A stretch of 64,000 nt of DNA from Gymnogyps californianus (lineage: Eukaryota > Chordata > Aves > Accipitriformes > Cathartidae): contig NC_059480.1 in assembly GCF_018139145.2 (NCBI RefSeq), forward strand, positions 15,996,428 to 16,060,427, given 5' to 3'. The stretch's first letter is position 1; each line of letters opens with the position of its first letter. Shown here in pieces: positions 25,201-37,028 of the stretch. The notes below the pieces were generated by a model. It did not search any database. It worked only from the letters and a program-made list of their open reading frames with translations, and had not been told where the DNA came from. The position numbers were made by a program, and so were the translations under genes.

Positions 25201-28200
25201 CAGCCTCTGTAAAACAAAATCGAATGTCTGCAGATCTGATTGTAAACCCTGGATCTCACTGGACTGCATGCTGCAATAAGTAGCTACAAATAGGAAATAG
25301 CAATTTTTAAATCTGGATTGCTTTGTTGATGTATTTTGGGTCGTATAATTTAAAGATAGTTGCACAGTCTTCTGTATACTAGTAACACAATAAAATGGTC
25401 TCCTGCTTTACTGTTCATTGTGCCAAATAGAGTTAGTGTATTATATTACTCTCTCTAGAGTGACTATATTATCTTAGATTGGAAGTTGCAGTCATTAGTT
25501 GGCTTCTGAACAGGATCAGATGCCAAAGCTAATCTGAGTTCTCCAGCAAAGTGTGCAACAGAGTGAAAAATTTCACTATAGCCACTACTGCAAAATCCCT
25601 GATGATATACTTCCATCGGTCTGATTCCTGGGAAGCAAAGCATCAGCTACGATGGGTCACTTGGCTGCTGCAAGACTGTTCACGCTGGAACAGTCAGATC
25701 TAAGCTGTGGCATAGTCAGGTCTATTCAAAATGTTTGTGCATCGTCCACAGGTTATTTCACATCAAAAGGAAACTAACAGAAAAAGAACAAGTCAGGTTG
25801 TCAGCACATGCGTATTGTGGAAATCCATTCAAGGTATGAATAAGCCCAGTCTTCTCTGTGAAGTTGTTTTGGGCTATGAGATTTGTCAGCTCTTTCAGGC
25901 TATGCAGAGATACTATGCTCAATATGTGGATGGGACTTCTGTCACAGGAGAGTTGGCTGATTTTCTGAATTCCCAGAAAATAAATGAACAAAGGGCTGTC
26001 TGCACTTCATGCCAAACACTTTCTTTCTCCTCTTTCTCTCCCAAAAATGTTCTGAGGAGCTGGAGCCTCATTCATTCCTCAGGCTGAGTATCCCTCTATT
26101 GTGTGCAACCAAAGACAGACTCTTCATACACAATGAGCAATTTAAAGAATATTAATTAGATGGGACACTAGCCCAAAGTGTCTAGCTCAAGGACATGGAG
26201 CCTGGAGGAGTCAGGACCAGCAGAGGAGCCTGCTCTCAGGAATTAAAATCCAGTGCCTCAGTTACATGACAGATGTTCATCAACAGGCTCTCTCCACTGT
26301 CAGTAAATGATGCTCAGGAGCAACAGAAATGTGTCTGCAACCCCTCTTCACAGTCTTCCTTTATAGCATGTACCCACCTTCACTGGTGGTTGGGATAACA
26401 AGCAGAGGGGTTTGAAGTGTTGGGCATGTAATTTGCTTGGCTGCGGTAAAGCAGCCCCTAGCAGAGATGAGGCAGACATCTCAAGGTCACTCTGGCAGAT
26501 TGTAAGGAAGCAGCATTGACCATTTTTGCTTGCTTTGTCAGCAGAAATGTTGCTGGGACGCAGGCTTTGAGGCACAGATCTCAGTGGTTTCCCTTTGACT
26601 CTCCCAGTGGGCAGCAGAGCTGGCCTCCACCCAGGAATATGCCATGAACCTTTCCTTTTCTCTGTGTAGGTGCCGCAGCAGCTGGTACAAGGGGGAGGGG
26701 AAAGCCACGTAAATTGTCACACTTCATAACATTTCGTCTTGGTTGTAAGATCCTGCCTGTCCAACACCAGCTCACCCCAGCCTCAGTTGATGCTTTAGAC
26801 CACAGGGCTTGCTGTTAATTGGCCAGTTGTAGCCAACCTGTCAGTAAGCTGTCAAAATAGCACCACTCATTTTCAGGATGGAAGTTTCAGCAGCAAAGAA
26901 ATTGAATTTCCAGCCCTGGTCATGACAGCTCTGAAATTGGTTTAATGCAGGAGAGATCTTTCCAGCATTAGGAAAGATAGGGAGAGTGTCGGAGATGGTG
27001 TGTTTCCACCGAGTCTTGCGGTTTGAATTTAAGAGTCAAAGCAAAGACGCTATCTCAGTACATCAGCAGCTTATGGTTGTAATAGGCCTGGTGAGCTCCT
27101 TGGCAAGTCCTCTTATCTTCTGCCCATGTGACGTGTTACTTCAGAAAATGAGCTGCACAGAAAATTGGACTAAGGCCATTTTCTTTCTTCGGACCTGCGC
27201 TCCGTGCGGGGCTGTACCGTCGGGTAAGAACAAGCATGGTTTTGTCTGTGTGCTAAAACACCGTCCACCAGAGACTCTGCCTTACAAGGACTGGGACTCA
27301 CTCGCGGTCCCCTTCTCCCTGACATTGTTATAACTGCATTATTTCATTTATGTCAGAAAGAGAGGGTGTTTGCCTAAGAAACTGAACTGGAACCCGGGGG
27401 AAATAAGTTTCTCTACTAGCTCTGACACCTCTTGTTTTACGGAACACCCAGCAAGCCGGTTGGTCTTTTGGTGCTCTGGATCTCAGCACAAAAATGTAGA
27501 AAATAAGAGGTCTTCCCTGTACTCCTGTCATGGTGAGGGCATTTTTATTAAATGCCCAAAGCATTCGTACTCTGGTTTGAGCCTTTGAGGATAATTTTAC
27601 TATAAATAATAGCACGATAAATCTAATATTGGCTGCTAATTTTCCACTAAGAGGTTTCTTTTGACTATCAGAAGAAAATAGTGTCATGTTTATAAATGCA
27701 TAATCATTATTTTAGTTTATACATTGTTATTATTATCAACCATAATAAAAATAGCAATATCGCAAAAGTAACCGAAGGCCACAAATCAGTTTATTGTGCC
27801 CTGTGCTCAGGCTCAAATTGATGCCAAAAAACTCTCTCTGGCCCCATAGAGAGATCAGAGGTTCAAAGCATTCCATCTGGCTGTGTTTCTAGGGTTCTTA
27901 CATTATTATTTTTCTTCGTAGTTATTTCAGGCTTTAGCAGATGAGGCAGTACGATGCTAATTTAGGAAATCTGTTTTTCTTGTATGCGGCTAACATATCT
28001 TCATCTTGTCCCATCTTGTCTCATGATCATTATCTCTGAATGCAAAGATGTATTTCTGGATGCTGTTTTGGAGTAAGCAGAGTTGATAACATTGTTACCA
28101 ATTTCAGACACTTTGTCAGAAAAACAGAATGTAGAGAAGACAAGGGATGAGTTGAGCTTCCCAGGTTAGAAATTATCCTGGGGTTTCACCAGATCCCCAG

Positions 28201-28278
28201 GCTGCCAGGAATGCAATACCAGAGACAATGCTGTCAGAAACCCCCTCTTTGTAGGAAGCAGTTGCTTTCCTAGAAGAG

Positions 28279-28865
28279 TGTCATGGTTTAATCCCAGCCA
28301 GCAGCTAAGTGCCACGCAGCTGCTCACCCCTCCCAGTGGGATGGGATGGAGGATCGAGGAAAAAAAAAGTAAAACTCGTGGGTTGAGATAAAAGCAGTTG
28401 AATAACTAAAGTCAAATAAAATATAATACTAACAATAATAATAATAATAACAAAAAAAATTATAATTGTAATGAAAAGGAATATAAACAAAAAAAGAAGA
28501 GAAAAAAAAACCAAGAAAAGACAAGTGATGCACAATGCAGTTGCTCACCACCTGCTGACCGATGCCCGAGCGGTGATCCACCCCTCCCAGGCAACTCCCC
28601 CCAGTTTATACACTGAGCATGACGTTCTATGGTATGGAATATCCCTTTGGCTAGTTTGGGTCAGCTGCCCCGGCTATGCCCCCTCCCAGCTTCTTGCATG
28701 CCTGCTTGCTGGCAGAGCATGGGAAACTGAAAAGTCCTTGACTGAGGATAAGTGCTACTTAGCAACAACTAAAACATCAACATTATTCTCACTCTAAACC
28801 CAAAACACAGCACTGTACCAGCTACTAAGAAGAAAATTAACTCTATCCCAGCCAAAACCAGGACA
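28279..28865 (-). mobile_element. Solo LTR of the same family, inverted
   Basis: Read on the minus strand, this 587-bp element starts TGTCCTGGTTTTGGCTGGGA and ends with AAACCATGACA. It is flanked by a perfect 5-bp target duplication AAGAG at 28274-28278 and 28866-28870. It aligns over its length with the LTR at 13430-14031, including the TATA region (28605-28610), the segment coding for a shared short frame after it, and the oligo-T/ATT-rich stretch near the 3' end. It lacks the 11-base segment found in the other copy and about 12 bases near the centre, so the two are different subfamilies or ages. The poly(A) hexamer is mutated to ATTCAA. No internal proviral sequence adjoins it. Orientation is antisense to FGF12. 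Confidence 0.92.
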
Positions 28866-31474
28866 AAGAGTGATGCTGAACTGGATGGGCCAAGTGCGAT
28901 GTGAATGAGCTATGCTATGATCACTACTCCAGTTTGTAGTAGCTCCAAATTTTAAAAGGCTTTAAAATTCCAGCTTGAAATAAGATCCAAAATTAAAAAA
29001 CAAATCAATTAAAATCCAAATTTACCTTATATTTTAAAAAGAAGGGATGAAAATTTATCCCATCCAACCATTAATTTGAATTTGGGGTCCATCATTAAGA
29101 AAAAGTGAAGCAAAGGACAAAATATGTGACTTGCTCTGAGTGCCCTATCCGTGAGTTGCTTGATGTGGAGACTTCCCTGGATAACACTGTACACAGAGCT
29201 GTGCAGTCAGTGGTACCCAAATCTTAACTCCCGGAGCTGTTCTCTCACCCAGCCTACCCATGTTCTCCGGGGAGGTGTGGAAGTGAGCAGCCCGGCTTGA
29301 AGAGTCCTCCCAAGTTATGTTCTTGTCAGCACTCATTAAGTTGAAAGCTGTGTTCCTATCAGGATTGCATGAGCGGCTTGCCAAAGGCCAATGCAGTGAA
29401 TTTGGGCATTTTTATCTTTATGAAGTACTGAGGTATGGTGGGATGGACAGGTCTGAATTTGGATCCCCAAAACTCAGTAGGTTCATCTGCTTTGTAGCCA
29501 AATGTGAGAGCATAGCTTGTGTGGATCTATACAAGCTCACGTTGATCTGGGTAACCAGTTAGCCAGGACAGAATGGAGCTCAGTGTGTCTTGCAGAACCT
29601 GCCATGGGTTTTGGTCAATACGCTGCTGTGTGCCCGGGCAGATGTCCCTGCTGCTGCAGGGTTACCTTGGGCATGTCCACGCTGCAATCACACCTTTGTC
29701 TCCAGCATTCACAAACTTCCTCTGTGGTGATATGGATAATTTAATCAGTCCTTGAACGTGAAAAGGTGCTTTAGGACAGCTTGTGTCTGCATATAAAGAT
29801 CTGCAGCTTCATTACAGAGGCTCGTCCAGCACTTGGTTTTTTTTGCCTGTCTAGGAATATTGGGTCAGCTCGCAAGACTTAGCAGACCTGCTCTCCACCT
29901 CTTGCTTGGGTGTTCTAAAGTGAAGCCAACTGAACAAATACGTACCTTGAGCATGGAGAGTTCCCACAAAAGTGAGGGCAGATAGCCCTCTAGTTATATT
30001 TTTCAGAGGCAGTAAGGTAGATTGCTTGCTAATGCTGCTTCTCAGCTCCCAGAGCTGGAGACCAGACCTGCATGGATGGTGATTTATTTGAAAATGTGCT
30101 CCCTCCAGCCCACAGATGGTCCAGGCGGAGCCAGAATACTTGCAGATACCATGTTGTCTCATCAAGTGAATTTCTGCTCTGCAGCAGGGCTGTAAACTCC
30201 CATATAGCAGCTTGTTATTTTAAAACATATCTGCTTTCTCCTACTTCTAAAAGGCCACCAAGAAGACTTGTCACCAATCTCTTATGGAGCTAGAAGGGGG
30301 AGGAAAAGTGGAGTGTGAACAGTAGAATATCACCTGCCATCTGGACAAAGATGTGATGAGATGTAAAGTTTGGATGCACATTTGCGGTTCTTGATCACAT
30401 GCCAAGAGAGAGCTCAGCTACAATTATTTTAAAGCATTTCCAGACAGATGCAACCCTAGGTCATGGAAGAAGCTACACTGAGGCAGGACACTGAACTCCA
30501 TCAGGCTGTATGGAAGCCATCGTTGCCTGTGGGAGTGCTGCTGTGGTCTGCATAGGGCTTATCCTGTGAACAGGACCTACACGGTTAAAGACCTGTCCTG
30601 GGAATAAGAGTATGCCAGGATCAACTGCTATAGTATGAGGTTTGTGGTCACAAATTCTCAGATATTCAAAGACATGTTTAGTCTCTGAACTTCCACAGGT
30701 TTAAATGGGAGTTGGGCATTTGCATTTCATCTGGGAGCTAAAATGTCTTCAAGAATCCAGTGTCTTTGCTTATCCACACAGGTCTATGCACATTGATACC
30801 AATGCTGAACTTCTCGGTGCTGTTGGCATCAGACGGGTGTTGATTAAACCCTGCTCTGGCTGAGGTCAGTGGGGAATGTAGAATGGGCTTTACTGGGTAA
30901 AGAGCACCATAAAGCAGATGCTCTTCTGCAATGCCATCCTTTCCCCTGGGATGGAGCAGTGCTTATACAGACATAGTGAACACGATCCAGTCGTTCCATA
31001 GTCTGCCTCCACAACCACAATGAAATGCCACTGCTGATAGCTGTGCTGATATTTATGATTCCTACTTAATATGTTTTAAATGACTTCATGAGCTCTAAGT
31101 ATTAGCACTAACATCAGTAAGTATCCTGAGCCAGATTCTCTGGGAGGGAAGCCTTGCCGTGCCATAGGCTTTGGTGCAGTTTAGTGCTTTTATCCCATCT
31201 GAAGATCTGGCTCAGTAATTGTGCAGAACATAAAAGAGAAACCCGCAAGTGCTGTAAACAAAGGAAAACTGTTACTCTGGGAGTGTGTGTGTGTGAGATA
31301 TTTCAACCCTCATAATTAACATCCCTTTCCTAAACCATGACACAAACTACTTGCAGAATGGGCTTTTTCTTTTATTGCTGCTAGTTTCAGTGACTAAATT
31401 TATTAAGTCATTAGATTTGCATGTGGATGTGTATATTTGCTGTTCTCCTTTGGGTTATAATAAAAGGAGATCTT

Positions 31475-31492
31475 GGGTGGGGGGGTGGGGGG
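31475..31492 (+). other. G-quadruplex motif
   Basis: The run reads GGG, T, seven G, T, six G within 18 bases. This allows four G-triplets with single-base loops, a very stable arrangement. It is on the sense strand of the FGF12 intron. Confidence 0.6.
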
Positions 31493-33503
31493 AAGAGATC
31501 TTTATTTATCTGGCAATTTTGAGAATGTTTGTAGGGAAATGGCAGGCAATATGAACAAGTGGCCCAGTCTGGGGGGACGCTGAGTGAACAGCTGGGTTTG
31601 AATACAACAACTAGTGACAGTCTTCTGCTGGCTTCCTGGCTGTCCCTGAGCATTGCACATGGAAGCCTGTCACCATTTCTGCCATGGTCTGGGGACATCA
31701 GGGGCTTCTGTGCCAGTCAGAGCTTGGACTAAACAAACAAAGGAGCAAGTTGCTCGCTCTCGTGATCAGAACGCAGGAGCACCATGCTGTTGCTTACGGG
31801 GGACCCTTTCTTTGCACCTCCTGGCTGAGGACGCTCAGGGTGCCAGTGGCAGTGATGCTCCCAGCCTGGTACAGGCAGGGGCTGGCACTGCTCTCTGTTG
31901 CTTGGAGCGGCACCAGGGCTGTCCACTGCCCTGGGTGCGCTATGACTGCACTGGGGCTGTGACACCATTGGATCCACATTTTCTGAAAGAGCCGAGACAT
32001 CCGAGGGTGGCAGCGCGTTCCTTGAACACCCTGCAGCCCCACGTCTACAGGTTTGACAGCGGTGCTTCTCTGCTGATGTCTGTGAAGCTTCTCCAGCTTT
32101 ACAGAAGTGCAAAGGAGCATCCAGTCAAACTTACTATGTTCAAGGCCAAGAGGCTGGGTTAGCTTTACCTGACCAGGACAGGTGAAAGCTGAGGTAGATT
32201 AGAAAAAAAAAAAATCTGTCCTCTCACAAATCACTGCCAGCCTGTGCTGCAGGGGGGGCAGATGAGGCCAGACATTCCCAACACCTCCCTGAAGGACCAG
32301 ACTGGCTCAAGTGATACAGAGATTGGCTTGTGCCTGGAAATCCCATCCACATTTCCATCTAGAGATGGCAGGAGACACTACTGGGATCAAGGATAAATGA
32401 AACATCTTGTTTTTCTAAACCAGAAATAGCTTTTGGGGCAATCCATGGTACCTTATACCTTCTCTGAGCAGGTCTGACACACTGAATCCCCCCCAAATGG
32501 CAGTTGCATCCATTTAGCTCCCTCTGATTCCAAGTGTCATTGAATGTGGTCTCCCTAATTTTCTGTGTGACAGCTACCATTTTATTTTTTTCTAGACTGT
32601 GCAATTTCCAATAAAACTAGAGTTAGCACAAACCAGACCTATGTTTGTTTTTCAGAGCAAATCTAATTACTCTTCTTACTGGAATTGCCTTTTGTTCAAG
32701 GGATTGGATTGAGATATAGAAAACAAATTGCAGGCAGATGCTAATCATTTTGCATGTAAATTACTAACATTTCTTTTACAAATATTTCATGCAGGTTTTT
32801 AGTTTAACAATTACAAAAAGATCTGCTTTTTCAAACTGCTTTCAGTAATATCTATAGACATTTAACAAAATACCTCAGGCTCTAAATCTCCAAATAGTAA
32901 ACAAATAAATGTATTTATTTACTTTGTGTGCAAAAGTAATTTAGTCAAAGACACATATTTCACATGAAGATAAAACTAGACAAATTTTCCTTTTTTTTTT
33001 CCAAATCACAAGCATACTCTTTAATGAGGAGAACTGGCGGGTTTTCTGAGTGAGCTGAGTTCACGACGGTGCGGACAGGGGACCAAGAACTCTATGGAGT
33101 TTGTGCAGAAAATAGAGTCATGATTTATTTCTTTATTTAAAGACTGAAAAAAGACCGGTGATTAAAAGATGAAGCCATCTGTCCTCTCACTGTGTTGTAC
33201 CTGGTCATGCTATTTCTATCAAGGAGAGAGTTGGGAAAATAATTGAGTGGGGTTCGTTATAAGCCTGTTTCAAAAGGTCCCTGGACCAAGTGAGAGAGTG
33301 AAGTGGGTGCTCCTGACCCCAGGGCTTACCATACCATTACCTCTGGAGGAGGATGTCCTTACATCCCGTCAGAAGCACGTGGGGGACACAGCCTGAGCAT
33401 CCCTTTGCTGTTTTTTACCCCCTCTGTATATGTGGGTTGAACAGAAAGTGTTGGACTCCAGGTCTGTCCATCTAGCACATTTCATCAACACTGAATTCAT
33501 CTT

Positions 33504-33521
33504 AAAAAAAAAAAAAAAAAA
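33504..33521 (+). repeat. Poly(A) run
   Basis: Eighteen A follow cttt-like unique sequence. It might be the tail of a retroposed sequence, but no body or target duplication could be recognised. Confidence 0.75.
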
Positions 33522-36500
33522 GGCAAAGCTTGTGTGCCCCAGAGGTCTGGCCAGTAGATCAGTGATTTTCCAAAAATATCTTCAGTTATCTCAGATTTCA
33601 GTCTGTGCAGCAGTGGCTTCTACGAACTGCTTTATTAGTGTGAAGCCTGTTATGCGCTCACCTGCACTTTCCTCTTTCTTCCCAGCTCTTCCCAGCCCAA
33701 GACAACTGAAACAGCAGTTCCCACCTGATTCAACGTAATTGCCACAATTAACTTTGGCAGTAAAGCTTGTAGAGAGGTTCTGCCATTAATATCCCAGTAG
33801 CCTTTTGTTATTGGTAGCCCCAAAGCCATCAGCAAAAGGCATGTGCAGAAACTAAGTGCCACGATGTAGCTGAAGGCTTGACATTGGCCACCAAGAAGAT
33901 ATCAATGAAGAAAAACATAAGGGTTTGCATATTAAATAGATTTAGAGGACACTCCAAATATCCCCAGGCCGCACTTGGGAGAGCGGCCTGTGGCCTGTGG
34001 CCTGCTCGTCTGTCCCATCTCCTTTCTGGTCAACTGGTTTTCCCTTCTCCATCCTCTTGCTCATTGTGTCACGTCTGCACGTGGTAGTGCCCGCACCAAA
34101 GATTTCTGGTGCTCGAACCTGTGAAGACCCTGCGGCGTGTCAATTTGGTGGTAGGATGAATTGCGTCCTGGTGTATGTTTGTCCCTACATGGCACAGTGG
34201 GACACTAGCTGTTGCTGATGAGGTGATATACGTAAGAAAAAGGATAATAATAATGAATAAAAATGACATTATTTAAGTAGAACTTAGCTGTCAAATCTGT
34301 GGGTTTTCTAAACTGCCAAATGGGAAGAACTGGGATGTTTCTTGGTGGTGTTGCCATGGTTAGTGTCCTGAAGTGCTATTTCAGCTGGATTGTGGGGGAT
34401 GAGGAATCAACCAGCCAACTCACAAAAACAATGGGACAGTTTTGTTTGCTTGTGGGGGAGCTTAAACATTTAAAGGAAATCACTATTTTTTCTTTATTTT
34501 TCTTAAATCTTCATTAGGTTGATAATCTTTAAATACATTTGCTTTAAAATAATATAATAATTTTGCTGCTTTATTGGTACAAATGGGTATACAATACGAC
34601 ATCTGCTTTTATGAACTACTGCTGCATGTCGTAAAATATTATACTGTGGTAATTTTAAAATAGATATTTATCTGAGAACTTGATTTTCAATAACTTTTAA
34701 ATCCAGATTTTTTTTCTTTCTGAAGCAACATTTTCAAAATGCACTAGCTTTTGTATTTCTTCTTCATTGAAAATAAAAAAGTCTTTTGTTCCACGCTGAA
34801 ATTAAAACAGACGTTGAAAATCCAGATCTCTCATGCACAGTAAATTCCATGTTTTGATCAAGTTGGTAGCTATCCTTCACAGCCTACCAACTTTTCAGTC
34901 CCCCTAAAGGGAATTTTCTTTATAAGTTTTTATTGATGGGGTAACGAAGGCATGGGTAAGGGGATTGGGTTGTCCAGTTTGGTTTTAGAGATGCTCTCCA
35001 TCGCAGGGCTTGCTGCCTGGCTGGACCTGATGCCAAGGAGAGCCCCCAAGCCAGCCGGTCGCAGGCAGCTGCTGCAAACTGCCTGGCTCCTGGGTGAGCT
35101 GTGTCTTCCGAGGCAAGACAAAGCCTGCAGATAAAGAGCAGATTTAAGGAGTGCTTAAACACTGATCTTTTGGGAAGCTACTTCAAACACTGTTTTATAG
35201 TGCTCTAAGTCATCTAGATCTCTCTTAACTTGTTTCACTCTCTTCTTAAAATATTTATTTCTCCAGCAAGGAAGACTCCCTCAGATAGGGCAAAATGACC
35301 TGTTGGGCTGATGGTGTTTTTATCTGTGTGGCGCTAATGATTGATGCAAACTTCACGTGTGCAGCACAGCTCCGTGCTTTCTGCTGTGCTTTATCTTCTG
35401 TGGCTTCAAGCCTGCCTCGCTCCGTAGATCTGTTGCACGCTGGATTTATTGTCAGACCAGCAACACTTTATATAACCCCCAAAGCACTTGGGAACACATA
35501 CCTGAGTGTTGCTGAATGTTCAAAATGTTCACTCTTAAATGAGGTCTGCAGTAAATATGTGGCATTACTCCAGATGCTTTGCTCAGATGTTGGTCATGGG
35601 TTTTCCATTAGCAAGGTTGGAGAAGCTCCCAAAGACTTCTGAGTGGCAAGGGCTTGGGAGAGAGCATCTCTTGCCTGTAGCAGCACGTGCCTTCACTCAC
35701 AGGGCTCTGAGATACCTTGTCTGGGTCCTACAAGAAGGAATTTTGTTAAAATAGTTTTTCCTCAGAAAATGCATATTCATTGTGGCTTGAGCTTTTTTTG
35801 CAAGAATGTCACAGTTTTAAGGAACCCAGTGGGAGAATTTGTTTGGCCAGGATGAATTTTCTGCTCAAAGTCTGGGAAAAAAACCCAACCCACCAACAGC
35901 CACATCTGACTCGGTGAAGGTTTGGGAGCCCACCGCCATAGAGTCCCCTGGCCAGCCAGCTCTTTTAAAAGAGGTTTAATATTTCTCTGTTGTTAAAATC
36001 TTGACAAGTTGCTGGGATATGACAAGTTTTGGTCCATGGCTGCGTGTAGTTTCTTCCTTGAGACTTTATGCAAAGCCAGCGCAAGCAGCAAAAGCACAGC
36101 CACCCCTACAGCCGGCACAGGTTCAGGGGATGTCTTGGACAGACCCATGTGTCCACTGTTCCTGGGCAGGTGTGGGACCAGTTCTCAGTATCTGAAGAAA
36201 TACCTGTGTCAGAAATCTTTAAAATTACTCTTTCTCTTTATTGAAAGATTTCCAGGCTTTGTGCTATCATTTCGTCCCGTCACTTTTGAAAATAAATAAA
36301 TTGTTTACTTGCTTTTGTACTCCCATTTCTCTGAGTCCACTTAAATGCCCCTGATAAACTGCCTTTTGCCCGTAAGAATTTGAAGAAGCCTCAATGTTTT
36401 AGACAACGACCATTGCACATTTCTTGCCCATCACAGGGGAGGTAAGAGCAAAGCCAGGGGGAGGCATTGGGAGCAGCAGATGAGCAGCAAAGCTGTCTCT

Positions 36501-36800
36501 GCTTCTCAGCTCTCTTTTTTTTATTTTGCTTAGTATTTCAGTCTAAATCCTGGCAAATTCCTGACTTTTCCTGCACATTTTTCATGCCCATTCACTGTAG
36601 GCTGTTTTGCAAACCGCAGCTCTGCCAGGGAAGGAGAGCCTTCCCTTTCAGTGGGGAGTTTTCTAGATGTGTGTTATTGCTGGGAGCTGGCATTGCTGAT
36701 GCCTGTTGTTTTCTGTTGTTAAACTAACTGCAATGTGTGACCGTCGTGTACCACTCAGTGATGCCTAATTTAGGAGATCAGTGATTAATTCCTTCCATTG

Positions 36801-36829
36801 CTTTTCCTTCTCTCTCTCTCTCACTGCAG
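36801..36829 (+). other. FGF12: 3' splice site of the FGF12 penultimate exon
   Basis: A long pyrimidine tract (cttttccttc followed by a run of CT repeats) leads to CACTGCAG, with the AG at 36828-36829. It is a strong acceptor, and a possible branch region tgattaatt lies just upstream. The first exon base is G36830, in phase 0. Confidence 0.95.
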
Positions 36830-37028
36830 GATGTTTTCACACCAGAGTGCAAATTTAAGGAATCTGTGTTTGAAAACTACTACGTTATTTATTCTTCCAC
36901 GCTGTACCGGCAGCAAGAATCCGGACGAGCGTGGTTCCTGGGACTCAATAAAGAAGGTCAAATTATGAAGGGAAACCGAGTGAAAAAAACCAAACCCTCA
37001 TCACATTTTGTACCCAAACCCATTGAAG
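36830..37028 (+). CDS. FGF12: FGF12 penultimate coding exon
   Basis: The exon is 199 nt: 66 full codons in phase 0 (starting [12 protein letters not shown]) plus one base of the next codon, bounded by CAG at 36827-36829 and a GTATGG donor. It codes the later beta-strands of the FGF beta-trefoil core; [14 protein letters not shown] and [12 protein letters not shown] are the conserved FGF-homologous-factor signature. FGF12 is chosen over FGF11, FGF13 and FGF14 because the segment after VKKTKP reads [10 protein letters not shown], where the paralogues, as I recall them, have AAHFLPKPL-type sequences. As far as memory allows, the exon product is the same as the human protein. FGF12 is intracellular, is not secreted, does not signal through FGF receptors in the classical way, and binds the cytoplasmic C-terminal domain of voltage-gated sodium channels to set inactivation. 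The exon is common to all isoforms, which differ in their first exon outside this window. No frameshift or stop is present. Confidence 0.97.

Larger units (their letters stand above)
14032..28278 (+). other. FGF12: FGF12 intron 3, between the two LTRs
   Basis: This is intronic sequence between the two solo LTRs. Items found are a T15 run at 17333-17347, a CpG-rich patch at about 18628-18785, a MIR-like relic at 21003-21099, an exact 33-bp tandem duplication at 21635-21700, and a cluster of ATTA-type homeodomain sites at 22190-22260. The longest open frame (196 codons on the minus strand at 22390-22980) has no recognisable domain and no coding-like composition, so I treat it as chance. Confidence 0.75.
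28866..36829 (+). other. FGF12: FGF12 intron 3, last part
   Basis: This is intronic sequence from the inverted LTR to the splice acceptor of the penultimate exon. It contains G-rich runs at 31475-31492, an A18 run at 33504-33521 and AT-rich stretches around 32580-33000 and 34480-34850. No second gene, RNA gene or intact element was recognised. The longest frame (169 codons at 31653-32162) overlaps similar frames on the other strand and looks like chance. Confidence 0.75.

Noticed and set aside
25731..26087. 118-codon open frame on the + strand
   Set aside because: No family resemblance and no splice sites matching its limits.
31653..32162. 169-codon open frame on the + strand
   Set aside because: It overlaps long frames in other phases and on the other strand, a sign of a locally stop-poor GC-rich stretch rather than coding.
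1..36829. Preceding FGF12 coding exon
   Set aside because: I searched for the codons of the segment ending before DVFTPEC and did not find it, so the intron must extend beyond the left edge.
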